Below, piece by piece: positions 10,796 to 23,200 of a stretch of DNA of 43,907 bases. The DNA is taken from positions 1 through 43,907 of the forward strand of contig JAULBX010026752.1 of assembly GCA_032358255.1 (NCBI GenBank), in the 5' to 3' direction. The notes beneath the pieces were generated by a model. That model saw only the letters and a program-made list of their open reading frames with translations. It made no database searches and was not told the origin of the DNA. Numbering within the stretch: the stretch's first letter is position 1; every line of letters begins with the position of its first letter. The position numbers and the translations under genes are program-made. Source of the stretch: Heterotrichella gracilis (lineage: Eukaryota > Sar > Xanthophyceae > Tribonematales > Xanthonemataceae).

Positions 10796-11313
10796 GGTCG
10801 CCGCCAGAAACAAGGATGGGTGCACCACGACCCAGTTGGCAAGTACTTCTGCTGATGAAAAGACTGTGTAGTACCTGTTGGTGTCCCTAGTTTGGTTGCA
10901 CGGGTGAAGTAACCATATAAGTTGGTCGCATCAAATAACCATATAGTTGGGGTGCAGGGTTTATATCACCCACAAGTGCTGCTTGTAGCTTACGGAGTCA
11001 GATATATGACATATATATAAGTAGTAGCCAGTGCTCAAACAGTTGGTGCTGTTGTTGACGTTTTTCATTTAAGCCCACGAGCGTCTGACTACCTGTATAT
11101 ATGTGGTTTTACACGTTGGTGCATGGGCTAAAAGATGCATGCATGCATCTGAGCCACATGCATGCATATGTGCCACACAGGTTTCGAGGGGCTGGGTGCA
11201 GTTAATAGCCACCTCCAAACGAACATGTTGCGTGAACCGTCGATTTACACTGCCTTGAACTGCAAGCTACGTACTCCCTGTTTGTGAACACAAGGCAGAC
11301 ATCGTCCTAAACC
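10796..11313. other. Divergent promoter region
   Basis: 518 bases between two divergent starts. It is AT-rich in the middle (atatatgacatatatataag near 11003) and carries two close copies of catgcatgcat at about 11138-11165. Possible core promoter elements only; nothing coding seen. Confidence 0.4.
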
Positions 11314-13733
11314 ATGGAAGCAGTAACACCAGCAGGGCAGGTGCAGCGTGCACGGCTAGCAACTTCAGGAGCTGCTCTTGTGAGGCAATCTGAGTTGGCA
11401 GAGGTTCCCACCACTGACAGAACGGAACCTTCCAAACTCACATACAACGAACTTATTGATGCCAGGTGGGTGCCCGTGTCACAACACAACTGCTGCTGCT
11501 TCTTGCCTGGGGAGCACGTTACAGGCAGACCTACTATGCCAACGAAGCACGCACTGATATAATTTTCTTGCTGGGATCAGTGCATCTGTCCAGTATGTAA
11601 TCTGTGCTTGCTATCATGCAGAGCTATTGGAGCGCAAGTAGGGTTGGCGTATGGAGATGTGCAAACCAGGTGCGTTTCTGTACCCTATCTGTGTGCAAGA
11701 CCAGTGACGACTGCAAACCAACAACAGACAGAGGTTCTGCGCAAGGAGCCATTGCACTACTTCTTGCTCTTGTCGTCACCCACCTCAGCAACCTGTCGTG
11801 GTGTCCTGTGCAGGGCGGAAGCGCTGAAGGGCACTTGGCCTGGTGGGTGCACAAACATGCCTTGCTGCTGTCGTATATTATTCTAATGCTTCAGCTCCTT
11901 GCGCAGTTGTCTGGCTGTCTCACCAATGACCTTTTGTGCAGCCACACGCACTTACACTCGTTTTCCCAAGAAGAAGGCCAAGCAAGCACCGCAGGTTGCT
12001 AGTGCGGAATCAAGACCGAACGCCGCAGCACCTAAAACCAGGCACCGCAAGCGCCGTGCTTACAGTAGAAAAGGTGCCGCTGCATGAAATACATTGTTCA
12101 ATTTGGTGGCTGGCGTTTCATGGTTTCCGTTTTAAGCCAGCTGGCAGTAGACCATACATGTGTACCTGTGCCAAACTGACCTCTGGTTTGCGTTGGCGTA
12201 CTGACACGGCTCCGCATACCCACAGTCCCCAAAGACGAAGAGCCTCCACCTGTGCGGGTGAAGCGCGCACGGGTGGGCCGTTCTGCCACTCCACTCGGCG
12301 CCGAGGCACATGAGCAAGCGGCACCCCCAGACTACCCTGCCGGTATCCTGGATACAGTTCCCGAGGGGCTTGGGGATGAGGAGGAACTGACCATGCCCTT
12401 CCTGCCACCAGCTCTCGCTCCTGGAGGAACTGGTGAGTCGCAGCATGGGGTTTTAGGGTTTTAGGGTTATGGGTTGTATGGTTTTAGTTTAGGGTTGACA
12501 GCTTTGGCTGGCATCGTCCACCCCTCATTTGCATGCTGAAATGGCACAAATCAAGAAACACGATGGTTCTGCTACCACATGACTGTTTACCTGTAGGGGA
12601 ACCTGTCTTCTCAAGGTTTCCACAAAACCTACCACGAATGGATCAACCAACCCATCTTTTGGGGGTGATAATGCAGATGTTCCAAACCTGCGGCCCTTGG
12701 AGCTCGAGATGGCCAACCACAAACTGCTGGAAGCTCTGATGCTGTTTGCTGAGCACTTTCAAGCCGACGAGGCACTCAGGCAGCGCAGTGCAGCTGCCAG
12801 TGCTCAGCCAGATGAAGCTACTACTCAGGAGGTAGGAGATGCAGTACCATTGATCTTATTCTGCTGGCGGTGTTGGGGAATCCAAACCTTGATTGTGAGA
12901 CCTGTTCCAAATTACTGATGACTGGATTAGGAGGAGATCTGCTGCTGTTTAACACACTTTGGTGTACAAAGGTGATGAAGTGATAAAATGGTTCAGGAGA
13001 CATGCATAAATGCAGCTATGTGCCTTGTGCAGGATAACTCCCAACATACTGCTGAAAGGAGCGACAGCGGTGGTCCCACACCCCGTGGTGCAGTTGTGTC
13101 CAACCCAGATAAGAGGCGCCCAGCTTGTGAAGCATTGACTGCTGACTCAGGGGCATTTGCACGTCTGCTCATCCACCACATACTTGATCAGGATCCAGCA
13201 GATTTTGGGATGGACTCAAGGTAAAACATCCCATGGCATTACCTGCACTGCAGCTGGGTACCCAAATGTCCTATATGTGAGACATGCTGCATTACACACG
13301 CACCATTGCAGCAGGCCATTGCCACATGATGGAGTCGGATAACACTGTTAGCACAGCACACAAGGAACCAGCGTGGCCATTTATACCTGGATGCTATTTT
13401 TGAGAAGTTCAATTGGATTTCCCCCCGGATGTATTCAAGTTGCTACGGCGTTCACTCTTCACTGTGCCCTGCAGCAACATCATGGGGATGTGGGACACAG
13501 CAGGTCCAGAGCCTGTGGAGGGCACCTCGCAAAACCCCAGGCATGCAGAAGGACATGCTTCACCAGGAGCCACGGAACTCCAGAGTGAAGTGAAGGATGA
13601 TTTGCCTCCCGAGTGTGAAGGGCTGAGTGATGCACTGAAGCTACCCTTTCAACATGCGGCTTCTCTGGGACTCCCTCGCAGGGTGCTGAAGGCAGCGGTG
13701 GCCAAGCTTTCTGGGTACCTGGCGCAAGTATGA
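11314..13733 (+). CDS. Unrecognised basic protein, probably nuclear
   Basis: No family recognised. Exons that keep one frame are 11314-11465, 11622-11669, 11814-11842 (29 bases), 11942-12073, 12226-12436, 12597-12831, 13033-13220 and 13475-13733. They total 1254 bases, or 417 residues. The N-terminus has a short ordered-looking piece (SKLTYNELIDARAIGAQVGL). A very basic region follows (TRFPKKKAKQ, KTRHRKRRAYSRK, RVKRARVGR), like nuclear localisation or DNA/RNA-binding tails. Next come an acidic stretch, an amphipathic helix (LELEMANHKLLEALMLFAEH) and a helical C-terminus ending AKLSGYLAQV. The 12226 exon's strong donor is at 12433 (gtgagt), but the main frame continues only with a weak donor 4 bases later; the strong one leads to a stop at 12737-12739. 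Function not inferred. Confidence 0.62.
12449..12498 (+). repeat. Degenerate telomere-like repeat tract in an intron
   Basis: Contains ttttagggttttaggg, then ttatgggttgtatgg and gttttagtttagggttg. The units are TTTAGGG or TTTTAGGG, the plant and chlorophyte telomere types. It lies just after the donor of the 12226 exon. Confidence 0.7.
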
Positions 13734-14571
13734 AAAGCGGGGTGCCTATGCTGTCATTACCCCCTTGGCTGTTGCGGTAAAGCTATTTGATGGAGTCCCA
13801 CTTTCGAGAATAATTGTATTTCTTTGACTGATTTTATTAAATTAATAATGAGGTCAGCCCCGTGTGTGGGGGCGTTATATTTCCTCTTTTCTGAGGCCCG
13901 GGCTAGCATGTTGCTAGATATATGTCAACTGCAGCCGACTCTCTCACCATCATGATTTTGCTTGATTTTTTTCTTCTTTTTCTTCTTCTTTTCACGAACT
14001 CTGCCGTGCATAGTACACAGAAATTCAATCCCATTTGCCGTTGCTATTTGCCCGCCAAACTTTGCGGTGTGTTTGTCCTTACACAGTCCAAGTTTGACAA
14101 CTCCCTGGATTTCCACCGAATGCCAATTAGATGAACTTCAAATGTAGCTTTGCTAATTACTGTCCCTTCCAAATTTACCCAGATGCAACATGCCTGGGTG
14201 AGCTTCAACCAATGGTGTATTTAGCGGTTTCTTATATTTGTGCAACTCCCCCACCATAACCAAACAAGCTTCCCCCTGATATTGACAGTGCCCCACATTT
14301 GCTAGCTCAACATTCGCAGTGACAACATATTTGCAAAACTTGAATGGACACAGCTCCTTCCACTATACCCGCAAAACTGTTATTGTTTTGACCACCCACT
14401 CCCATCCCCATGGGCACTCCCATGCCCATGCTGCAATATGCACGCAGAAATGCTGCAACATCCACGCAGAGTGCCCCCCTGCCCAGCATCCCATGCTCAG
14501 CATCAGTATCAATCGCCGCAAACATCAATGCTGCACGATGTCCCCACTGACAGTTGCCAGCCTGCTGCCAT
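13734..14571. other. Convergent intergenic spacer
   Basis: Between the stops of two convergent genes. It includes a pyrimidine tract with ttcttctttttcttcttc around 13970-13990 and a minus-strand TGTAA near 14079. No coding signal seen. Confidence 0.45.
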
Positions 14572-16440
14572 TTAGCTTGCCCCCATGGCTGCCTTGACCA
14601 CCTTGCGCGCTTGCTCCTCATCGGGCTCCAGCACCTGGTACATACAAGTCAGATTCAAAACCGTGGTTCAACAACATGGTTCACCCAACGATGACTCTGA
14701 CCTCCACGAAGCATGATGCAGAAGAAGATGCTAGCTATGGTGTAGGCTGCAATGACAGGAATGGGCATTGCCAACGACTGATTACTCTAGCCCCCGTTCG
14801 CATGGTGCCTTGAGTTGCACGCAATTTTGCATTAGTTAGTGTAATCAACATTACTTACAACTTTGTACAAAATTCCTGTAAATTTTGAATTCTGATTCTA
14901 CAGTGACTAAACATGCCGCACTTGACCCCTTCCCGACTCACATCTGTAAAAGCACAGGCCCAACACCCGCATGTCCCCCCACCTTGTCAATGATCCCATA
15001 CTCAATGGCCTCATAGGGGTTAAAGTACTTGGGACGGGCAGTGTCGACCTCAATCTTCTCCTCGGTCTGGCCTGTGTGCTTGGCCAGCAACCGAACCTGC
15101 AACAACATGCAATGGACCACAGCATGAAAACCTGTTGGCTACTTGCAGGATCCGTCACAAGATGCGTATATACAAATTACATTGCCTTGAGCAGCCGCAG
15201 CACTGACGCACACATGTGTCCAGCGACATGCACTCTGCTCATGAGGGTTCCCCACAAAATCCAACCCAGAATGATTGCATCATAATAGAGCAATGCAGTG
15301 GTTCCATGTCATCCCCACAAAACCCAATTCATGTTTATTGCATTACAAACAGGCAATGAGATGCTTCCAGGCCACCGAGTGCGCACCACTTCCGCCTTGG
15401 TTTTCCTCAGCTCGTTTCGGTAGATGTCAATGTCCGATGCCTGCATCTGCGTGAAGCGCTGGATTGGTTGCCGCATCATGATGGTCCCTGATGGTAGCGA
15501 TGCACGCTTTCCCTGCAAGAATGGGGCTCCCTTTCAGCCCTCCCTGAAGAATTTTAGCCTGGCCAACCAAATCCCTGTACTTTCAGCTGGAGGGCATGCC
15601 GCTGCCAGGATAGTGCTTGCCAGTGAGTGTCCAGCTTGTCAATACATGCAGTTTGAGCGGATGCTGTCTTACCTTCTCCCCAGCAGCCAGTAGCATGGCT
15701 GCCTCCCCAAAGGCGTTCCCGATGCACACTGTGTAGATGGGCGGTTTGATGTAGGCGATTGTGTCGTAGATGGCAAACGCTTCTGCTTCGTACCCCAGCT
15801 TGCCACCTCCTTTCTGTAATGCATACAATCCAGGTCAGACTCCGCACGGCTGACTTGGGGTTGAACTAGGCAACAGCGGTGGGATGTACTCACCGCCACA
15901 CCGGTGGAGTTGATGTACAAGTACACTGGTTTGGTGGGGGCGTCGTATTGCAGGTACAGCAGCTCTGCGATCATGAGCTCTGTGACTGCAGGTACCAGAG
16001 ACATCCCCTGCAACAGGACACGCTTCAGACCAGCCAACCCATTCAAAGTCAGTACAGAAGCCACCGCGCTGATGGGTGGTGCACAGTGGCACAAAGGGGT
16101 GTTTCCCATACCAGGTACACGATGCGCTCCTTGAATAGGTAGGATGGCAGGTCTGGAGGCGTTTGCTCCGTTGCATCTCCTTGCAGTTGTGGGATGACCT
16201 ACAGGGCACGCTGGAGTCAGTACTGTGTCGTACCCACATAACTTGTGCCACTAGGTACAGGCTGATGCATGCTTTCCCCACCGCTTCAATGCGCAGACGG
16301 TTGTAGCCTTGAAGCGCGGTCCGTTGCCTCCTCTGCGGCCTCAAGCCAGCTGTGCAACCAGAGAAGGACTTGCCTCGCGACAAGCGAGAGGAGCAACTGG
16401 TGACTCCCGCTGGAGGATGCATGCATATGGAAGTGTTCAT
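14572..16440 (-). CDS. CLPR1: ClpR1-like subunit of the plastid Clp protease
   Basis: Catalytically inactive ClpP relative that builds the core ring of the chloroplast stromal Clp protease with ClpP subunits. Seven exons: 16282-16440, 16112-16198, 15894-16007, 15673-15813, 15387-15512, 14983-15096 and 14572-14634, total 804 bases, 267 residues, phases all closing. Residues 1 to about 50 are Ser/Arg-rich, like a transit peptide. ClpP-fold motifs follow: GMSLVPAVTELMIAELLYLQ, KPVYLYINSTG, GYEAEAFAIYDTIAYIKPPI, CIGNAFGEAAMLLAAGEK, and PKYFNPYEAIEYGIIDKV. The active-site Ser of ClpP is replaced by Gly at about residue 156 (GNAFGEA) and the His by Arg at about 181 (IMMRQP), which marks a ClpR rather than a ClpP. 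The order KPPIYTVCIGNAFGEAA resembles plant ClpR1 best; that assignment within the ClpR group is by memory of motifs, so slightly less sure. Confidence 0.9.
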
Positions 16441-17224
16441 TTTTGCTGGTCTCCAACGGAGCTGTTTGACTGGTTCAAAACGGTTAGATGGGCAGGACTA
16501 TGAGTGAAAGAAAGCACCACACGCGAGGATGAGACGCCACGCAGCGTCGTTGAGTGGGTGTGTGCAAGTGACACTGGCAGTTCTCCTAAACTGTGCCAGG
16601 CAGTCTCTCCCCCAGCAACAGTGACAATGAGCACCGACGCTTATACGGGACGAGGATGTCTATCGGCTTGCAATTTGAGCAAGTGGGTGAGGTGGGCTTG
16701 CCCTTGCATCGTTGTGCAGGTCCCACAAAAACTTTGCGGCTGGGCTTTTATCTGAGCAAGGGACGCATCAGAGTATTATGCCTTTTCCTCCCCTTCAGGC
16801 TCAAGAGGATGCATTTTTTGGCGTCCTTCCTTCACCCCTTTCGGGTGCATACATATATGTTGTAATCCAGACGACATTGTCCATTCTCGAGGCTTGCACT
16901 CAGACTGCATTAAGTGGGCACTGCGTTCACGGCCACATGCCACTACCATTACATGACATGCCGCTGACAGACAAAACGAACAGTTTTGGTCACGCAACCC
17001 GTAGCAGCTTAACCGACGACAACAAGTTACAGTGTCTAAGTTCTGCGCTGATATCAGCATGTCGTTAAGCTGCTTGATATTTCTCACCATGGTGTTATGT
17101 TGTATGACACACGCCCTGTTCGAACTTCACCCAGTTGGGGTCACTTTGGTCTTACAATATGAAGAATAGTGGAATACCTTTCATGCACGGTAACCCATTT
17201 ACAAGCTGCTCACACTTGTAAGCC
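16441..17224. other. Divergent promoter region
   Basis: 784 bases between the ClpR1-like start and the polycystin start, which face away from each other. Several short open frames exist (for example 16504-16755) but none splices in phase to the first supported polycystin exon. A non-coding upstream exon is possible. Confidence 0.4.
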
Positions 17225-20200
17225 ATGAGGGGACCACGCGTGGAGGAGGGTGACCAAGCCAATCGTGCCGCACTCATCCTCCAAGAGCTCTCTGCACGGT
17301 ACTGCACGCTGGGGTCCCCACTAACGTGGTTGTAGCGGTCAGAATTTTTGTACAAGGTCCCCTTTCAATTCACCTGCTCACACTCTCAAACGGTGGAGCA
17401 CCTCCAGTGTGTGCACTGCACTGTGTGCTTTGTGAGTGTAACTTGATGGCATCAACACCACCACCTGACCCGGCTTCCCTTGTGGTTGTGGTGTAGGTAT
17501 GACAGACAAGTGAGGCGATGGAAGGACTACCAGCGCCTCTTTGCGTTTGTTGCCACCGTAGCCTTGTTCCTCTCTGTGCTATTCTTGCAGCGCAACGCCC
17601 AAACAGCTTACCAGGTGAGGGCGCATTGCAATTAACGCACATTGCGGCCCATTGCAGTCGCGCACACACAGAGCAACCCCTATTTCCCCAGAAAAAGGGA
17701 TCATACTCTCTGGTGGCTTAAGGCCTGCACATACACAGCCCTGCACCCTGGCTCAGTAATCATTGTTTGAAGTACGATTTATTTGCTTGCAGGTCCAGTC
17801 TACCATTGTTTCCACCTTGCTGCCAGAGGACACCAACCTGCAATCCTCAGAGGACGTCCTCAGTTGGCTGCAGTCGCTGCTGCATACTGTCTGGCAGGAT
17901 CCAGTGTGCGGTGATGGGGTCTGCGAGTCGCCGTTCGAGTTTGCATCGTATGGCCGGTTTGGGTGCAGAGCAGATTGTGGGCGATTACAAGACTTGCAGA
18001 ACCTCACCACCATCCAGATAGACCTCTACTACGACTTCAACCATCCAGCAGGTTCAATACCAGCCACGGTACGCATGCCTGCCAACTGCAGTAGGAAATT
18101 AATTTTGGCGACAGGTGACTCATGCTTTGAAAGCATCTATCACATACCACAGAACCTCTACCTTTTCACGCTTAACCATTTTACTAAATCCCCACATGCA
18201 AAAGTGGATGGCAGCAGCAATTGCGTGTACTCATATGCAGGAGCTGCTGTCTCAAGCCACATGGAACCTGTGCCCAAACAGCGGAGCACCAGGCTGCTAC
18301 TTCCAAAGCGATCAAACGTTTGATCGCATCAGCGGCACTGTGACAACTGTCCTGGATGATGTCCCTGATGGGAACTGGCAACTGGTAATCAAAAGGGACC
18401 TGTTTGGCAAAGTGGGTGGTGCAGTGCGTCAGAGGGATGTGGTGCAGCTGCAATCTCGAGCAACTAAAGTATGGATCGCCTGGAAGGGTGCCCAGGCTTT
18501 CCAAAACTCAGAGTCAGCCTCATTGCGGCAGGTGATCAGCGTTGGAGGGACCAACATTTCAGTCCTACTCAACCAAACTATCTATGATAACCATGCTGCA
18601 GATGTGGCAGATGTGGGGCAACAGCTGGCAGCAGGGATCATCAACAGCACGCAGCACGATGCAGCAACGAACGCCAGCACTGCTATCATGGCGCTGCGGC
18701 TGGCCACGTTATGGAATACATCCTACCCATGTGGAGGTTTTGAGGTGCAACCAGGTAAGGCATGACTGGGTGTTATGTTCACTGTGGCAATTGGCACCAC
18801 ATATCAAGCCATCCCAGGGATTGCTGTACTAGGCTGTACAAGCAATGTTTTGTTTGAAGGAGGCTGCATTTGCCCAGCAACGCCATCATGGCGTCTGCGC
18901 ATTACATACAGGATTTTGCATGCATGGCCATGAACTGTATCCATATATCAACTGCATGCCGTCTGCTTACCCTGCGTGCAAACCATGGTGCAGTCAGTGT
19001 CAGTGAGATATTCCTGGAATGCAGGTCCATTCTCCAGCAATGCTACTGGCTCTTGTAGCGATATGTACAATGTATCCCTGGTGGCTCGAGCAACACAGTC
19101 AGCCAACTTGATCAGCACCATCAATGCCAGGTTGGGTAACGCCCAGGTGCAACAGAGTGAATCCATCAACACCCTTCTGCAACAGCAAAGCGGAACTGCA
19201 CCGGAATTGGTGCAGTACATATCATCTGATAATGGGCAAGATCCAAAACAGCCGCTGCAGGTAAACGGCACATGCTGTTCCCTGAACGTTTTTAGTGAGA
19301 GGGGCTTGAAGTGAGGGGGCTTGAAGTGGGGGATTTTAAGTGGGGGAATTTTAATTGGGGGGCTTGAACTGAGGGGGCTTGAAGTGACCCCTTGCAGTGA
19401 CAACACCGCATAATTCTGCTGCAGCATATAAAATCTCACCAGACAAAGGGGCATTTCCTGACGCAAATTCTGCTCGCAGGCCAGCGTTTCAGTCCTTGCC
19501 AGTTACTACGTCGAAGGCCCCTACAGTATACCTCCTCCAGCGAAGGCGAATCTGATGCGGCTGCAGATCGTTAATAAAAACCTGACTGCTACGGACTTTG
19601 TGTACCGTGCACAACAGAGGCTCGATGAGATTGCTGATGCCAACGCAACAGTGCTTGCCCTGCCAGAAATCATGTGGTCAACAGCAAATGCACAGCAGGT
19701 ATGTTTCCTGGCTTGACTTGGGGATTGCAATGCACAATATGCTCATAACATGCATGTACTTGTTTCCTGGCGTGCGCGAAAAATTGCCGTGTATGCATTT
19801 GGGGAATGCTGTCTGTAAATTCGTATAGTTTCTGCTTGTATTATTGTCGCACAAATTTGCTTTCAATTTAAAGCAATGATCACGTGTATAGTAGTTTCAC
19901 TCCACGAAACTTGGTGCGGTCCAGGGCTTGTCCTACAACTATGTCACTTGGGATGGCGGCTCAGAGGCATATGCACAGTGCGATCTGGAGTCCAGGACGC
20001 CACAGTATGTAGGGGAGTGTACATACCGTGCAGATTGTAGCAGCGGGGCAACTTGCAGTGGCTCTGCTGCTGACTGTGCGCAGCAGTGTGACCTGCAAGC
20101 CGATTGTGGAGCACTGTGCGAGTGCTATGGCACCTGCAATGATCAGATACAGGTGCGTGATGCCTTGAAATCCATCAGACACACTGCTAGTTCAGCCATG

Positions 20201-23200
20201 GTAGCCGACAGTGGATTTGCCCATCCCTTCCGAGCCATTTGGCACTGTAACTGCAGTTTGAGTCTGTCCACTGAATGTCATCATAGTTGAGAGGAGGAGC
20301 GTACACGTAATTTATTGATGCATTATTGTGGCCTGCAGTTCTGCCAGTGCCAGGCTTGCCTGCACCTGGGCAATGCTGCGTATGATGCGGACTTCAAAGT
20401 CATCCAGCAAGCTGCCGCCAGCACCACACTAAACTCGAGGCGTCGCTTGATGCAAAGCAGCTCAACTCCTGACGTACAGGCTCTGTTGCAGCAAGTGGCT
20501 ACCTCGATGGCGGCAGTCCAGGCCAGTGAAAGCAGCCTGCAAACGCAGATTAACCAGCTTGAAGATGACGTTGCAACAGCCAATCAAGCTGCCCAGGTAC
20601 CAAAAGATAAAAAAAATAAAAATAAAAAATGAACAAATAAATTAAGTAAATAAGTAAGTAATAGTAATTCCAGGCACCTTTAATCAGCCGCTGTAATGGT
20701 GATCTGCCCCACGTTTTGGTCCCACGCATTTTCAAGCTCCAGGCTGGGTTTTGTCCTGATGTCACGCAGTTGCTTTCCTGTGCAGGTGCGTGCAGCAGAT
20801 ACCTCGCTAACCCAGCTGATCAATCAAGGCCGCCAGGACATTGGCCAAAGCCAATCGCAAATCCTGAGTACCCTTCAGCAAGTGCTGGGACAGCAATCGG
20901 CCTCAAACACTGCGGCAGAGTCAGCCCAAAGAACCCTTTCTGCAATTCAAGGCCTGCAGCAACAAGCAGCTGCCCAGCAGTCACAGTTGGATGCAGCAGT
21001 TCAGAGCCAACTTGATACGTTGAAGGTATTGCCTGTGTAGGCCTCAAATTTGTCAATTAATTGAAACCACTTAGTGGTGTGAGGCTTAGATTGTGATCAA
21101 TGTGATCAGCAGGTTTCTCCACACGTTACCGTCTCCTCGGGCGCCAGTAACATCTTCCCTGGTACTTGCCACTCATGCTCACTTTTCATCATTATCCCAG
21201 GTGGCAAGCCAGCAGGGGATAATTAATGTCACGCAAGCGCTTACTCTGTATAAGAATGTCAGACGGGAGCGCTACTCTGCAGAAAAGAAAGTTTTGTTAT
21301 CAAATATCCCATGCAGCCAGACCTTATCCACATACGATTTCTCCATCTCCAACTACAATGAAACCTTTTCTGCCACTGCACGAGAAAGATATGTGGGTCT
21401 GAACAACAGAATCCTTGCAGGTGATATGCAGGTTATCAACATTTTGCATGCCTTTCCATGATAGTGTGTTCAGAGATGCCCAGATGGCATGCCTTGCCAA
21501 CGTATTTGTTGTCAATATGTATGTATTTTGTGTGGCCATTCATTGCTGGAGTCCCACATTGAACACTGGACGAAATGGCAAAGCTAGGAGATGGGGGACA
21601 CAACAATTGCAGGTGGTTTGTGCTACATTTACAATCATGATAATCATAGATTTTATAATGAACCAGTACTGGTGTGCTGCAACAGGCCTTCTGCTACACA
21701 GCACCCGAACTGCTACCAAACCCTGTGCCACCTCACGCTTCAATGACATTGAGAACGAGTGCCCAGGAGGTGAGTGGTGCAGAAAATTTACCAATTAAGC
21801 AAGCAGGCTGCATCCTTACACTAAGCAAGCGGGCTTACCAATGTACCAGCTGGCTTTCATTGTTGCTGCAAATACAATTGAATGTGCACATGCACACATT
21901 ATATGAAGTGATGAGTAATTACATGCATATGCACACATCAAAATAAGCGATTTACATGCATGTACATATCAGTGTTGTGGGTCTGCCTCACATGTTTCAA
22001 ATCCTGGCCCTACAGGATCAGATCTGCAACCCTACGGAGTGGACCCAGTCTTCAAAATGGGCACAAATTTGTACAACCCTGACCTGGACAATGTGGATGC
22101 TATGGTTGGGTTCTACAACTGCACCGAGCTGGCCTTTGCACCAAGCTACAACTTGACGGACTCAATGGTATGGTGCTGTGCACTCGATAGCATGATGGGT
22201 GCAGGTGCATTTAATATACCTGTACTCACACACTCCCAAGACGCGTGTGATAGTAGCGCTACAAATAAAATACAGAATTATAGTTTCCATAGAGTAGGGG
22301 TCTGGACCAGGTTGACCCACTTCCCCAGTTGTGCCACAGTAAATTGAACAACAGCTTTTTACTCTTGCTGCAGTGTGTCTCACTAAATCCATTTTGCACG
22401 CGCAGACTCAGCGCACAATAAACCCCCCTCCGTTCTGTGCGGAATTATTCAACGCAAGGAGTTTGCCATATGGCTTCCACAGCTACGACATCCCGGCGTT
22501 TGGAACAGGATTCCCTGTATGGTTTGACATCAACCTATCACAGGACCAGGCAACTGTGTTCTACCAGTATCTGGTGGAAGGGTTGTACCTTGATAGCAGT
22601 ACACGGTGAGCGATTGGCACCAACATACCTCCACAATCGAACCACGATACCAACATGATACCAACATGATACAATGATTTAAAACATGCTGTGTCGTTTC
22701 ACCTGGTGCCAATCCTTCACCTATGTCCAAGCAGAAATGCGTGCTTGACACTTTGGTATGGTTTTAATTAATTCAAATACAATTTTCATCCCGTCACTGA
22801 CTTTTAAATACATTTTCTACTCAATTCGTTTGTTCCACTGGATACAGGAAGCTGCAGGCGCAAATCATTACGTACAACCCTGAACTGCAAATATTTGGTT
22901 CGACTATCATCGTCTTCACCTACGCTGATGGAGGCACCATCAAGGTAAGCAAATGCAGGCGTTTATATACCCAAGCCCATTATTTCTTACTACACTACAT
23001 TTTAATATTTAAAGCCATAATATACATTATTTCATACCATTCAATTGAAGTTGCACTGTACCAAAGATTTACATTGTTTTACCCTGCACCATGGATATGG
23101 AGCTTGCACATGCGTTAATGCGGCTGGCGTGTGCCACCGACACTGCAGGCTCCATATCCTTTTTTGATGTCTGCAAGCGGATGGACTAGCCTTGCACCCA

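Noticed and set aside
16504..16865. Possible upstream coding exons of the polycystin gene
   Set aside because: No donor in these frames joins in phase to the exon at 17225-17298, whose ATG already gives a sensible N-terminus before TM1.
17152..17355. Minus-strand open frame opposite the first polycystin exon
   Set aside because: It is the antisense of a supported exon that splices in phase on the + strand.
19299..19400. Minus-strand Pro/Lys repeat peptide (PPHFKP type)
   Set aside because: It is the translation of the intronic minisatellite, not a gene.
21990..22010. tRNA-like T-arm word (ttcaaatcc)
   Set aside because: No matching acceptor or anticodon arms; it lies in an intron just before a supported exon.
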